This document shows positions 8,128 through 14,287 of a stretch of DNA of 22,001 nucleotides, piece by piece. The DNA is from JAGOEF01 sp964511665 (GTDB taxonomy: Bacteria > Bacteroidota > Bacteroidia > Bacteroidales > ML635J-15): contig CAZEHA010000056.1 of NCBI GenBank assembly GCA_964511665.1, forward strand, positions 1 to 22,001, read 5' to 3'. The notes below the pieces were generated by a model. That model was not told where the DNA came from, did not search any database, and worked only from the letters and a program-made list of their open reading frames with translations. A program made the translations under genes and the position numbers. The first letter of the stretch is position 1, and every line of letters begins with the position of its first letter.

Positions 8128-8317
8128 TCTACCAATCCATATCTTCCAGTTTGTCGTAGCCTTCGCAGCCATAGAGTTTAAACGAAACTTCCATCATGTC
8201 GGTGAGGATTTTTTCGTTGTCTTTTTCTTTGGCCATTTCTTCGAACATTTTCTCAGCTTCTTTGTCGTCTTTGTACTTTTCGTCAAATTTTTTGCCGAGT
8301 TCGCTCATTTCTTTAAT
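8128..8317. repeat. 190-bp block identical to 8668-8857 (tandem gene duplication)
   Basis: The 3' halves of the two lipoprotein genes are identical base for base over 190 bp (8128-8317 = 8668-8857, offset 540 bp), including all synonymous positions. The 5' halves (8318-8500 versus 8858-9040) differ at 19 of 183 positions by my count. Flanking intergenic sequence is not conserved: similarity stops at the stop codon and near the ATG. Confidence 0.95.
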
Positions 8318-8500
8318 GATTTTGTTCAAATCTTTAGCTTCGCCATCATCAATTTTTTCATCTTCAACGGCTTTTTGAGCTACTTCGGTGTATTTTTTCA
8401 TCAGACCAAACATTTTTTTAGCGTCTGCCTGAGGTCCACCGCACGAAGCCAAAGCAAATACAAAAGCTGCCAAGCTTAAAATAACAGTAATTCTTTTCAT
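8129..8500 (-). CDS. small helical lipoprotein, copy 1 of a tandem pair
   Basis: This 123-residue exported lipoprotein has a signal sequence MKRITVILSLAAFVFALAS with lipobox LAS and acceptor Cys20, followed by a glycine pair. The mature part is highly charged, Lys/Glu-rich and predicted helical. Motifs are KIDDGEA (about 49-55) and LYGCEGYDKLED near the C-terminus, with one extra Cys. It is 95% identical at the DNA level to the gene at 8669-9040, and a more distant relative lies at 9151-9477. It ends at a terminator shared with iorB. I do not recognise a named family. It is probably an abundant periplasm-facing or surface lipoprotein; no enzymatic motif is visible. Confidence 0.85.
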   Translation of the reverse strand: MKRITVILSLAAFVFALASCGGPQADAKKMFGLMKKYTEVAQKAVEDEKIDDGEAKDLNKIIKEMSELGKKFDEKYKDDKEAEKMFEEMAKEKDNEKILTDMMEVSFKLYGCEGYDKLEDMDW

Positions 8501-8619
8501 AATTTAGTTGTTTAATTATTACACTTAATTCTTCGTAAAAATAACAAATAATAATATGAACACAAATTAAATACTGTACTTGTTAATTTGTTGTTTTAAT
8601 TGTTAATAATATTCAACAA

Positions 8620-8650
8620 AAAAGGGCCTTCCGCAACGAAAAGCCCTTTT
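8620..8650 (-). terminator. terminator of the second lipoprotein gene
   Basis: AAAAGGGC (8620-8627) pairs with GCCCTTTT (8643-8650) across a 15-base loop. On the minus strand the hairpin is followed by a T-run, so it ends the transcript of the gene at 8669-9040. Confidence 0.75.
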
Positions 8651-8667
8651 AAATATGTTAGCTATTC

Positions 8668-8857
8668 TCTACCAATCCATATCTTCCAGTTTGTCGTAGC
8701 CTTCGCAGCCATAGAGTTTAAACGAAACTTCCATCATGTCGGTGAGGATTTTTTCGTTGTCTTTTTCTTTGGCCATTTCTTCGAACATTTTCTCAGCTTC
8801 TTTGTCGTCTTTGTACTTTTCGTCAAATTTTTTGCCGAGTTCGCTCATTTCTTTAAT
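8668..8857. repeat. second copy of the 190-bp identical block
   Basis: This is the partner of 8128-8317. It covers the 3' half of the second lipoprotein gene, its stop codon and one base beyond. Confidence 0.95.
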
Positions 8858-9040
8858 TACTTTGTTCAGTTCTGCAGCTTCGCCGTCATCAATTTTTTCA
8901 TCTTCAACGGCTTTTTGAGCAACTTCGGTGTATTTTTTCATCAGGCCGAACATTTTTTTAGCGTCTGCCTTTGGTCCACCACACGAAGCCAATGCAAAAA
9001 CGAAAGCTACCAAGCTTAAAATAACAGTGATTTTTTTCAT
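8669..9040 (-). CDS. small helical lipoprotein, copy 2 of a tandem pair
   Basis: This 123-residue paralogue of the preceding gene has the same lipobox (LAS-Cys20), the same charged helical body with KIDDGEAAELN, and the same LYGCEGYDKLEDMDW C-terminus. Protein differences from copy 1 are few and all lie in the N-terminal half: signal peptide residues, Q24K, and the KDLNKI versus AELNKV region. It has its own hairpin terminator at 8620-8650, which implies separate transcription from copy 1. Function unknown. Identity confined to one half suggests recent gene conversion rather than simple divergence after duplication. Confidence 0.85.
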   Translation of the reverse strand: MKKITVILSLVAFVFALASCGGPKADAKKMFGLMKKYTEVAQKAVEDEKIDDGEAAELNKVIKEMSELGKKFDEKYKDDKEAEKMFEEMAKEKDNEKILTDMMEVSFKLYGCEGYDKLEDMDW

Positions 9041-9150
9041 AATACTTTGTTTTTAGTTAATGGTTAATTTCATAATTCAAATATCGAAGTATTTTTTCTT
9101 AGAAACAATAGTTTTGAAAAAAAAAATAACAGATAAATTCTTTAAAGTTT

Positions 9151-9477
9151 TTATATTCCTTCAAGCTTCTCGGCTCCTTCACAAAACATCAGTCGTATCA
9201 TTGCTTTACCCATGTCGTCGAAGATTTTTTTGTTTTCTTCTTTTTTGAGTGCTTTTTCAATCGAAGGTTCATTCTCGTCGAATTGGTTCAGGGCTTCAAT
9301 AATAATATTGAGCTTAGCAGCTTCCTCATCATCAATTATCTGGTCGTCGGCAGCTGCATTGGCTTCTTTTGTGAATTCTTTCATTTTCGCAAATGCTTCT
9401 TCGGCATTTTTGCTTCCGGAACACGATAGCAATAGCATTGCGATAATGCTTACATAAAAAACTGCGATTAATTTCAT
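9151..9477 (-). CDS. small lipoprotein, diverged third member of the tandem family
   Basis: The protein has 108 residues, with signal sequence MKLIAVFYVSIIAMLLLS and lipobox LLS-Cys19. The mature part shares a skeleton with the two genes to its left: K-x-F/T-K-E-A followed by QIIDDEEAAKLN, a Glu/Lys helical stretch, and a C-terminal LMFCEGAEKLEG matching LYGCEGYDKLED. It is about 15 residues shorter, the gap falling after the central FDE segment. The three genes therefore form one local lipoprotein family, this one an older branch. No catalytic motif is seen. It begins just after the terminator of the ribosomal operon and presumably has its own promoter. An A10/T10 tract (9117-9126) lies beyond its stop, without a clear stable hairpin. 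Confidence 0.78.
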   Translation of the reverse strand: MKLIAVFYVSIIAMLLLSCSGSKNAEEAFAKMKEFTKEANAAADDQIIDDEEAAKLNIIIEALNQFDENEPSIEKALKKEENKKIFDDMGKAMIRLMFCEGAEKLEGI

Positions 9478-9505
9478 GCGATTAATTTTTTGTAATGATA
9501 CAAAA

Positions 9506-9527
9506 AAAGCGCATTCTCATGCGCTTT
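9506..9527 (-). terminator. terminator of the thrS-infC-rpmI-rplT operon
   Basis: AAAGCGCA (9506-9513) pairs perfectly with TGCGCTTT (9520-9527) around a six-base loop. On the minus strand it is followed by a run of seven T's. It sits six bases after the rplT stop, so it ends the translation operon. Confidence 0.88.
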
Positions 9528-9532
9528 AAACT

Positions 9533-9886
9533 TTATTTTTTTGCTTTAGCATCTTTTACAACTGCTTCAAAAGCCTTTGGGTGATTCATTGCCAAATCGG
9601 CCAGTACTTTTCGGTTGATTTCGATACCTTTGGCATGCAATAAACCAATAAATTGTGAATAACTGAGACCATGAAGACGGGCACCGGCATTTATTCTTTG
9701 AATCCACAGTGCTCTGAACTCTCTTTTCTTTGCACGTCGGTCGCGATAAGCATACTGTAACCCTTTTTCCAATGCATTTTTGGCAACGGTCCACACATTT
9801 TTTCTCCTCCCAAAGTATCCTTTGGTGAGTTTCATCATTTTTTTTCTGCGCTCTCTTGAAGCAACTTTGTTAACACTTCTTGGCAT
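9533..9886 (-). CDS. rplT: 50S ribosomal protein L20
   Basis: L20 is a primary 23S rRNA-binding protein needed early in large-subunit assembly. The 117 residues start MPRSVNKVASRERRKK and carry the basic N-terminal extension, KGYFGRRKNVWTVAKNALEK, YAYRDRRAKKREFRALWIQR and RINAGARLHGLSYSQF, all diagnostic. It is last in the operon, 100 bp after rpmI. The ATG follows two long A-runs, and a second ATG ten bases upstream is out of frame. In other bacteria L20 represses its own operon by binding an mRNA mimic of its rRNA site; a hairpin in the gap before this gene is a candidate here. Confidence 0.98.
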   Translation of the reverse strand: MPRSVNKVASRERRKKMMKLTKGYFGRRKNVWTVAKNALEKGLQYAYRDRRAKKREFRALWIQRINAGARLHGLSYSQFIGLLHAKGIEINRKVLADLAMNHPKAFEAVVKDAKAKK

Positions 9887-9910
9887 TTTTTTTCATTTTT
9901 TTTTGATCGT

Positions 9911-9948
9911 ACAGCGTTTCCTCCATATTTAGGAAAGCTTCAGGCTGT
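9911..9948 (-). promoter_or_regulatory. hairpin in the rpmI-rplT gap, possible autoregulatory RNA
   Basis: ACAGC (9911-9915) pairs with GCTGT (9944-9948), and TTTCCT (9917-9922) with AGGAAA (9931-9936). The result is a two-part stem with an asymmetric internal loop (one base against seven) and an eight-base terminal loop. There is no T-run, so it is not an intrinsic terminator. Its place just before rplT invites comparison with L20 autoregulatory sites, but this is inference. Confidence 0.45.
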
Positions 9949-9986
9949 AACAATCGGTTAAACACTCATTTTTCTTCTGATTAAGT

Positions 9987-10184
9987 TTATTTCATGCAAA
10001 GCATCAGCTTTACATTCTTCTCGTCGGTTTTGGCAACGGTGGTGAAATAACCGAGATTTCTTTTCCGTTTGTTCGACTTTTTGGTGAGAATGTGGCTTTT
10101 GTAAGCATGCTTTCTCTTAATCTTTCCTGATCCGGTGATTTGAAATCTTTTTTTAGCACCGGAGTTTGTTTTCATTTTTGGCAT
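9987..10184 (-). CDS. rpmI: 50S ribosomal protein L35
   Basis: L35 is a 65-residue, very basic large-subunit protein. MPKMKTNSGAKKRFQITGSGKIKRKHAYKSH is the family's conserved N-terminal half (MPK-x-KT-x-x-GA-x-KR-F). The central LTKKSNKRKRNL matches L35, and the C-terminal half ends in NVKLMLCMK. Its place between infC (27-bp gap) and rplT is the standard order in bacteria. Confidence 0.97.
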   Translation of the reverse strand: MPKMKTNSGAKKRFQITGSGKIKRKHAYKSHILTKKSNKRKRNLGYFTTVAKTDEKNVKLMLCMK

Positions 10185-10211
10185 CGCTGTATTATTTAAA
10201 AATTCGCACTT

Positions 10212-10775
10212 CTATTTCTTTTTAGCCGGCTTGGGATTAATTAGCAGAAACATTTTTTTCCCTTCGAGCTTCGGCAGACTTTCTACTTTGCCCACATCTT
10301 CAAGGTCGTTGGCAAGTCGAAGTAACAAGATTTCTCCTTGTTCTTTGAAAAGTATCGAACGACCTTTGAAAAATACGTAGGCTTTAACCTTAGATCCTTC
10401 TTCTAAAAACTTCAGGGCATGTTTCAGCTTAAACTGATAGTCGTGCTCATCGGTGTTTGGCCCAAACCGTATTTCTTTTATCACAACCTTTACCGTTTTT
10501 GCCTTCATCTCTTTTTGTTTCTTTTTCTGCTGATACAGAAACTTTTGGTAATCGATTACTTTACAAACGGGTGGTTCTGCTTTGGGTGAAATTTCCACCA
10601 GATCGAGGTCGAAGCTTTTTGCTAACTGCAATGCTTCACGCAGGCTCATAATGCCCGGATTCTCGACATTCTCGCCAACAACTCTTACAAAAGGTGCGGT
10701 GATGTGATGGTTCACTTTGAACTGGTCTTCTTCGGCTTTTTTATATGGTCTGCCGAAATTTCTGTTGTCTGCTAT
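10212..10775 (-). CDS. infC: translation initiation factor IF-3, probable AUA start
   Basis: IF-3 binds the 30S subunit, blocks premature 50S joining and rejects non-canonical start codons. Landmarks are NPGIMSLREALQLAKSFDLDLVE, ISPKAEPPVCKVIDYQKFLYQQKKKQKE (the N-domain and linker), then KEIRFGPNTDEHDYQFKLKHALKFLEEGSKVK. No ATG lies in frame between the upstream TAA (10796-10794) and the family homology. A GTG at 10715 begins exactly where homology starts and has no good ribosome site. Sixty bases upstream, in frame, is ATA (10775-10773), preceded by AAGGAGGG with a seven-base spacer, the best Shine-Dalgarno in the window. Starting there adds a basic, polar N-terminus typical of Bacteroidota IF-3 and gives 187 residues. 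E. coli infC uses AUU for autoregulation; AUA would serve the same way. Confidence 0.9.
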   Translation of the reverse strand: MADNRNFGRPYKKAEEDQFKVNHHITAPFVRVVGENVENPGIMSLREALQLAKSFDLDLVEISPKAEPPVCKVIDYQKFLYQQKKKQKEMKAKTVKVVIKEIRFGPNTDEHDYQFKLKHALKFLEEGSKVKAYVFFKGRSILFKEQGEILLLRLANDLEDVGKVESLPKLEGKKMFLLINPKPAKKK

Positions 10776-10782
10776 GGTTTTA

Positions 10783-10790
10783 CCCTCCTT
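10783..10790 (-). promoter_or_regulatory. strong Shine-Dalgarno that sets the infC start
   Basis: On the minus strand AAGGAGGG lies seven bases before the proposed ATA start codon of infC. Bacteroidota mRNAs rarely use such strong Shine-Dalgarno sequences, so its presence here is informative. It argues against the downstream GTG, which is 67 bases away from it. Confidence 0.75.
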
Positions 10791-10812
10791 ACTTTAGTTA
10801 ATACTATATTAA

Positions 10813-12747
10813 TTACAAAAACTCAATTATCTCGTCGCGAAGCATTTCGGCAAATTTCTTGGTTTCCATGCTTCCTTCGTCGCCTTTCCCTTGCCTACGC
10901 ACCGAAACCGTGCCGTTTTCTTCTTCTTTTTCGCCAACAACCAAAAGGAAGGGAATCCGCTTCAATTCATTGTCGCGTATCTTTCGCCCTACCTTCTCGT
11001 TCCTTTCGTCAACGTGGCTGCGAATATCGTAATTTTTTAATAATTCTGAAACTTTTTTTGCATAATCGTTAAATTTCTCACTGATAGGCAGTATCACCAC
11101 CTGCTCGGGGCTTAACCACAATGGGAATTTACCGGCTGTATTTTCGATGAGAACGGCAACAAAACGCTCCATCGAGCCAAATATTGCACGGTGTAGCATA
11201 ATAGGGCGGTACTTCAAGTTATCGTTGCCTTTATAATATAAATCGAAACGTTCGGGTAGATTATAATCGACCTGAATAGTGCCCAGTTGCCATTTGCGGC
11301 CAATAGCGTCTTTAACAATAAAGTCGAGTTTCGGACCGTAAAATGCTGCTTCGCCCGGAGCGATTATTGGGTTCAGTCCCATTTCTTGTGCTGCTTCCTG
11401 AATGGCAAGCTCAGCCTTATCCCAATTATCGTCTTCGCCAATATACTTCGTTTTATCGTTGGGGTCGCGCAGCGAAATCTGAGAAACGAAATCGTCGAAG
11501 CCTAACGATTTAAAAAGGTAGAGTACCAAATCGATAATGCTTTTGAATTCGTCTTTTACCTGGTCGGGTCTGCAAAACACATGGGCATCATCCTGGGTAA
11601 AACTTCTTACTCGTGTTAATCCATGTAGTTCTCCGTGTTGTTCGTAGCGATACACCGTGCCAAATTCGGCCATGCGCACCGGCAAGTCTTTGTAAGAGTA
11701 TTGCCCTGCTGCAAAAATTTCGACATGATGGGGGCAATTCATGGGTTTCAGCATGAACGATTCGCCTTCGTGGGGTGTATTAATTGGCTGAAATGAATCT
11801 TTTCCGTATTTTTCGTAGTGCCCCGAAGTTTTATACAGTTCCACATTTCCAATGTGAGGTGTCATAACCATTTGGTATCCTCGCCTCACCAATTCTTTGC
11901 TAAGCCATGTTTCGAGGCGTTTCCGCAACTCGGCACCACGTGGCAGCCACAAAGGTAAACCCATGCCCACACGGGGCGAAAATGTGAAAAGCTCGAGCTC
12001 TTTGCCAATCTTACGGTGGTCGCGTTTGCGGGCTTCTTCTAGCATAATCATATATTCCTCGAGCAACTTTTGTTTCGGAAAACTTATGCCATATACCCTT
12101 AGCAATTGCTTGCGTTTTTCGTCTCCACGCCAGTAGGCTCCGGCAATGCTTAAAATTTTAACCGACTTAATTTTATCGGTGTTGGGCAGGTGGGGGCCGC
12201 GACATAAATCGGTAAAATTACCATGGGTATAGAAGCTTATGGTGCCATCTTCCAATTCGTTGATTAGCTCAAGCTTATATTCATCATTTTTTTCGGTGTA
12301 GTGCGCAATAGCTTCGGCTTTGCTTACTTCTCGGCGCAAAAAATCTAACTTGGTGCGAGCCAATTCCAGCATCTTATCTTCGATGCGTTTAAAGTCGTTG
12401 TCGTTTAGCTGGCTGCCTTCGGGCAAATCGACATCGTAATAAAAACCACTTTCGATACTTGGCCCTATGCCCAGTTTAATACCAGGGTATAAGTGCTCGA
12501 GAGCCTGAGCCATGAGGTGTGCCGACGAATGCCAGAAAGCATGCTTGCCTTCGTCGTCGTCCCAAAGATGTATTTTTACACTGGCATCGGTGTGAATTGG
12601 CATCGTTAAATCTTGAACATGTCCGTTTACCGAAATTGCCAGAGCATCTTGGGCCAACCGGGGGCTGATGCTGTTTGCTATATCGAAACCTGAAACACCG
12701 GCTTCGAACTGCCGAACGCTTCTATCAGGTAGTGTAATCTGTATCAT
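10813..12747 (-). CDS. thrS: threonine--tRNA ligase
   Basis: This class II synthetase charges tRNA-Thr, with zinc-assisted threonine recognition and editing of mischarged Ser-tRNA. From the ATG at 12747 (MIQITLPDRS) it has 644 residues. The order is a TGS domain (1-60), the editing domain with HSSAH (His73, His77) and LCRGPH (Cys182, His186), the catalytic core with motif 2 RYEQHGELHGLTRVR, the zinc ligands Cys338 (MNCPHH), His389 (DDAHVF) and His519 (LHRAIFGS), and the C-terminal anticodon-binding domain (VVILPISEKF onward). All key residues are present, and the editing residues carry the same numbers as in E. coli. An upstream in-frame ATG at 12798 would place the start inside the promoter and is rejected. 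It is first in the thrS-infC-rpmI-rplT operon, 37 bp before infC. Confidence 0.97.
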   Translation of the reverse strand: MIQITLPDRSVRQFEAGVSGFDIANSISPRLAQDALAISVNGHVQDLTMPIHTDASVKIHLWDDDEGKHAFWHSSAHLMAQALEHLYPGIKLGIGPSIESGFYYDVDLPEGSQLNDNDFKRIEDKMLELARTKLDFLRREVSKAEAIAHYTEKNDEYKLELINELEDGTISFYTHGNFTDLCRGPHLPNTDKIKSVKILSIAGAYWRGDEKRKQLLRVYGISFPKQKLLEEYMIMLEEARKRDHRKIGKELELFTFSPRVGMGLPLWLPRGAELRKRLETWLSKELVRRGYQMVMTPHIGNVELYKTSGHYEKYGKDSFQPINTPHEGESFMLKPMNCPHHVEIFAAGQYSYKDLPVRMAEFGTVYRYEQHGELHGLTRVRSFTQDDAHVFCRPDQVKDEFKSIIDLVLYLFKSLGFDDFVSQISLRDPNDKTKYIGEDDNWDKAELAIQEAAQEMGLNPIIAPGEAAFYGPKLDFIVKDAIGRKWQLGTIQVDYNLPERFDLYYKGNDNLKYRPIMLHRAIFGSMERFVAVLIENTAGKFPLWLSPEQVVILPISEKFNDYAKKVSELLKNYDIRSHVDERNEKVGRKIRDNELKRIPFLLVVGEKEEENGTVSVRRQGKGDEGSMETKKFAEMLRDEIIEFL

Positions 12748-12767
12748 TTTCAGTTTTTTAAAGTTTG

Positions 12768-12799
12768 CAAAAATATCATATTTTTTGAGAATATACAAG
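12768..12799 (-). promoter_or_regulatory. promoter of the thrS operon
   Basis: On the minus strand a -33-like CTTG (12799-12796) and a perfect -7 TATTTTTG (12775-12768) are separated by 20 bp, matching the Bacteroidota primary sigma pattern. Transcription would start near 12761, leaving a short leader of about 14 bases before the thrS ATG. Confidence 0.6.
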
Positions 12800-12857
12800 G
12801 GTTTGTGGTATTAACCGCTTTTAAGTGCCAAGGTTCAGGTGGTATTTCGTAAAACTG

Positions 12858-13577
12858 CTATTTGCAGCGCAACAATCCATATTTTACAATACAGTAGATA
12901 GCACGGAATCCGTCTTTCCATCCTATCTTTTTTCCATCTTCGTAGGTGCGGCCATAATACGAGATACCTACTTCGTAGATGCGAATGCCTTTTATGCGAG
13001 ATATTTTTGCCGTTACTTCGGGTTCAAAGCCAAAGCGGTTTTCGCGCAGGCTGATGTTTTTTATGATTTCGGCACGAAACATTTTATAGCAAGTCTCCAT
13101 GTCGGAGAGATTCAGGTTAGTGAATGCATTCGACAGAAAAGTGAGAAAACGATTGCCCACTGTGTGCCAGAAAAACAAGATGCGATGTGGTTTGCTGCCC
13201 ATAAACCGGCTACCATACACTACATCGGCGTGTCCCGAAATAATGGGTTCCAGCAGGGCATTAAATTCTTCGGGGTCGTATTCCATGTCGGCATCCTGAA
13301 TAATGACAAAATCGCCCTTGGCTTCGGCAATTCCTCGGCGTATTGCAGCCCCCTTACCACTATTTACCGCCTGTGCCAAATAATTGATGCTAAGTTCGGG
13401 GTTTTTATCGACAAACTCTTTTACCAACACTTCGGTATTGTCGGTTGAGCAATCGTTAATTACAACAATCTCTTTCTCAACACCATGGTGTAGCGAAACA
13501 GCCGCAACCTTGGCCAAAATGTGTGCAATGGTTTTAGATTCGTTAAAGGCGGGTACTATTACTGATAGAAGCGGCAT
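12858..13577 (-). CDS. GT2 family glycosyltransferase (dolichyl-phosphate mannose synthase-like)
   Basis: This 239-residue GT-A inverting glycosyltransferase begins LLSVIVPAFNESKTI (3-17), has VVINDCSTDNT (38-48), GKGAAIRRGI (74-83), the metal/nucleotide-binding DAD (95-97) within QDADMEYDPEE, YGSRF, and the ETCYKMFR and YGRTYEDGKKIGWKDG segments typical of DPM1-like bacterial enzymes. It lacks the C-terminal membrane helices of GtrB-type members, so it is probably cytoplasmic or peripheral. It would move a sugar from a nucleotide donor to a polyprenyl-phosphate or similar acceptor; specificity cannot be read from the sequence. It lies 46 bp after the lipocalin gene and has its own -7 element, so co-transcription is uncertain. 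Confidence 0.92.
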   Translation of the reverse strand: MPLLSVIVPAFNESKTIAHILAKVAAVSLHHGVEKEIVVINDCSTDNTEVLVKEFVDKNPELSINYLAQAVNSGKGAAIRRGIAEAKGDFVIIQDADMEYDPEEFNALLEPIISGHADVVYGSRFMGSKPHRILFFWHTVGNRFLTFLSNAFTNLNLSDMETCYKMFRAEIIKNISLRENRFGFEPEVTAKISRIKGIRIYEVGISYYGRTYEDGKKIGWKDGFRAIYCIVKYGLLRCK

Positions 13578-13599
13578 ATACTACTTGTTATGTTTGCCG

Positions 13600-13607
13600 C
13601 AAAAATA
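13600..13607 (-). promoter_or_regulatory. candidate -7 element for the GT2 glycosyltransferase
   Basis: TATTTTTG followed by C on the minus strand is an exact TAnnTTTG match, 22 bp before the glycosyltransferase ATG. No convincing -33 TTTG is present at the expected spacing. Confidence 0.4.
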
Positions 13608-13623
13608 CACTTTTTTCCCGTTT

Positions 13624-14187
13624 CTATTCCGGTTTTTGTGCTACCTTTTCGAGTCGCGAAAGATCGTAACCCAGATTTTTCGCTTTTTCGGTCAAAAATA
13701 CATAGGTAAAGTTGTCCATAACCGGAGTACGCGATAATATCCACAAATAATTAGGAGAGCTGCTGCCAATAAGTGCATAACTGTAGTTCACCGTATCGAG
13801 CTCCAGTATGTAGTAATCGGCATAGAAACAGAGAAAAAACGCTACCTGTAGGTGACCGGTATTGCTTGGGTCGGGAACGCGGGCTTTGCCTTTGGCTTTT
13901 TTTAGTTTACCATCGAGACCGTTTTTGTAGCCCTGATTCAGTACCGATATTTTTCCATTGGGCAACAAGGTATATGTGGCAGTAACCCCTTGTAAGTTCT
14001 TTTCGAAAGAATGTGGATATCGGGCAATTTCGTACCATGTTCCAACATATCTGTTTAAATCAACATTTTTAACAGTTTCCATAGTAGGTGGTTTATAGGA
14101 GTTGGCAAATGCACAATAGGTGAATCCTATTGTAACAAGACTTGCAGTAACGATTGCAATAATAATAATAATTCGTTTGGTGTTCAT
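13624..14187 (-). CDS. blc: Blc-type bacterial lipocalin
   Basis: The 187 residues have an N-terminal hydrophobic helix (5-24) and the lipocalin signature GTWYEIARYPHSFEKNLQGVTATY (49-72). Further conserved pieces are NGLDGKLKKAKGKARVPD (89-106), HLQVAFF (112-118), ADYYILELD (123-131) and YLWILSRTP (147-155). Blc proteins bind phospholipids or fatty acids at the outer membrane and are linked to envelope stress. E. coli Blc is lipidated; here the only Cys near the signal region (Cys25, preceded by FTY) does not fit a lipobox, so this copy is more likely a membrane-anchored or cleaved periplasmic protein. The following GT2 gene lies 46 bp downstream. Confidence 0.92.
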   Translation of the reverse strand: MNTKRIIIIIAIVTASLVTIGFTYCAFANSYKPPTMETVKNVDLNRYVGTWYEIARYPHSFEKNLQGVTATYTLLPNGKISVLNQGYKNGLDGKLKKAKGKARVPDPSNTGHLQVAFFLCFYADYYILELDTVNYSYALIGSSSPNYLWILSRTPVMDNFTYVFLTEKAKNLGYDLSRLEKVAQKPE

Positions 14188-14244
14188 ATTTGACTTTTAA
14201 TTCAGCAATTTGTTCTATAACAATTAAGATATGTTTTTGTTTTT

Positions 14245-14274
14245 AAAAAAAAGCCCTACGTTTTTTCGGTCTTT
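14245..14274 (-). terminator. weak terminator after the ThuA-like lipoprotein gene
   Basis: On the minus strand AAAGACC (14274-14268) can pair, with one mismatch, with GGGCTTT (14256-14250) over an 11-base loop, and a run of eight T's follows. It lies just past the stop of the gene at 14288. Confidence 0.4.
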
Positions 14275-14287
14275 TATACAATAGTTG

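Noticed and set aside
8066..8479. Plus-strand open frame rich in Phe/Val antisense to the first lipoprotein gene (and its twin at 8600-9019)
   Set aside because: It mirrors the Lys/Glu-rich codons of the lipoproteins, its repeated conservation follows the minus-strand duplication, and the minus frames have lipoboxes.
12748..12798. Extended thrS start at 12798
   Set aside because: It would cover the best promoter in the window, and its 17 extra residues are not part of the TGS domain.
12825..13448. Plus-strand 207-codon open frame
   Set aside because: It is fully antisense to the well-supported GT2 glycosyltransferase and shows no family features.
14188..14287. Possible small gene between the lipocalin and the ThuA-like lipoprotein
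   Set aside because: The 100 bp are AT-rich, with a weak terminator and no usable open frame.
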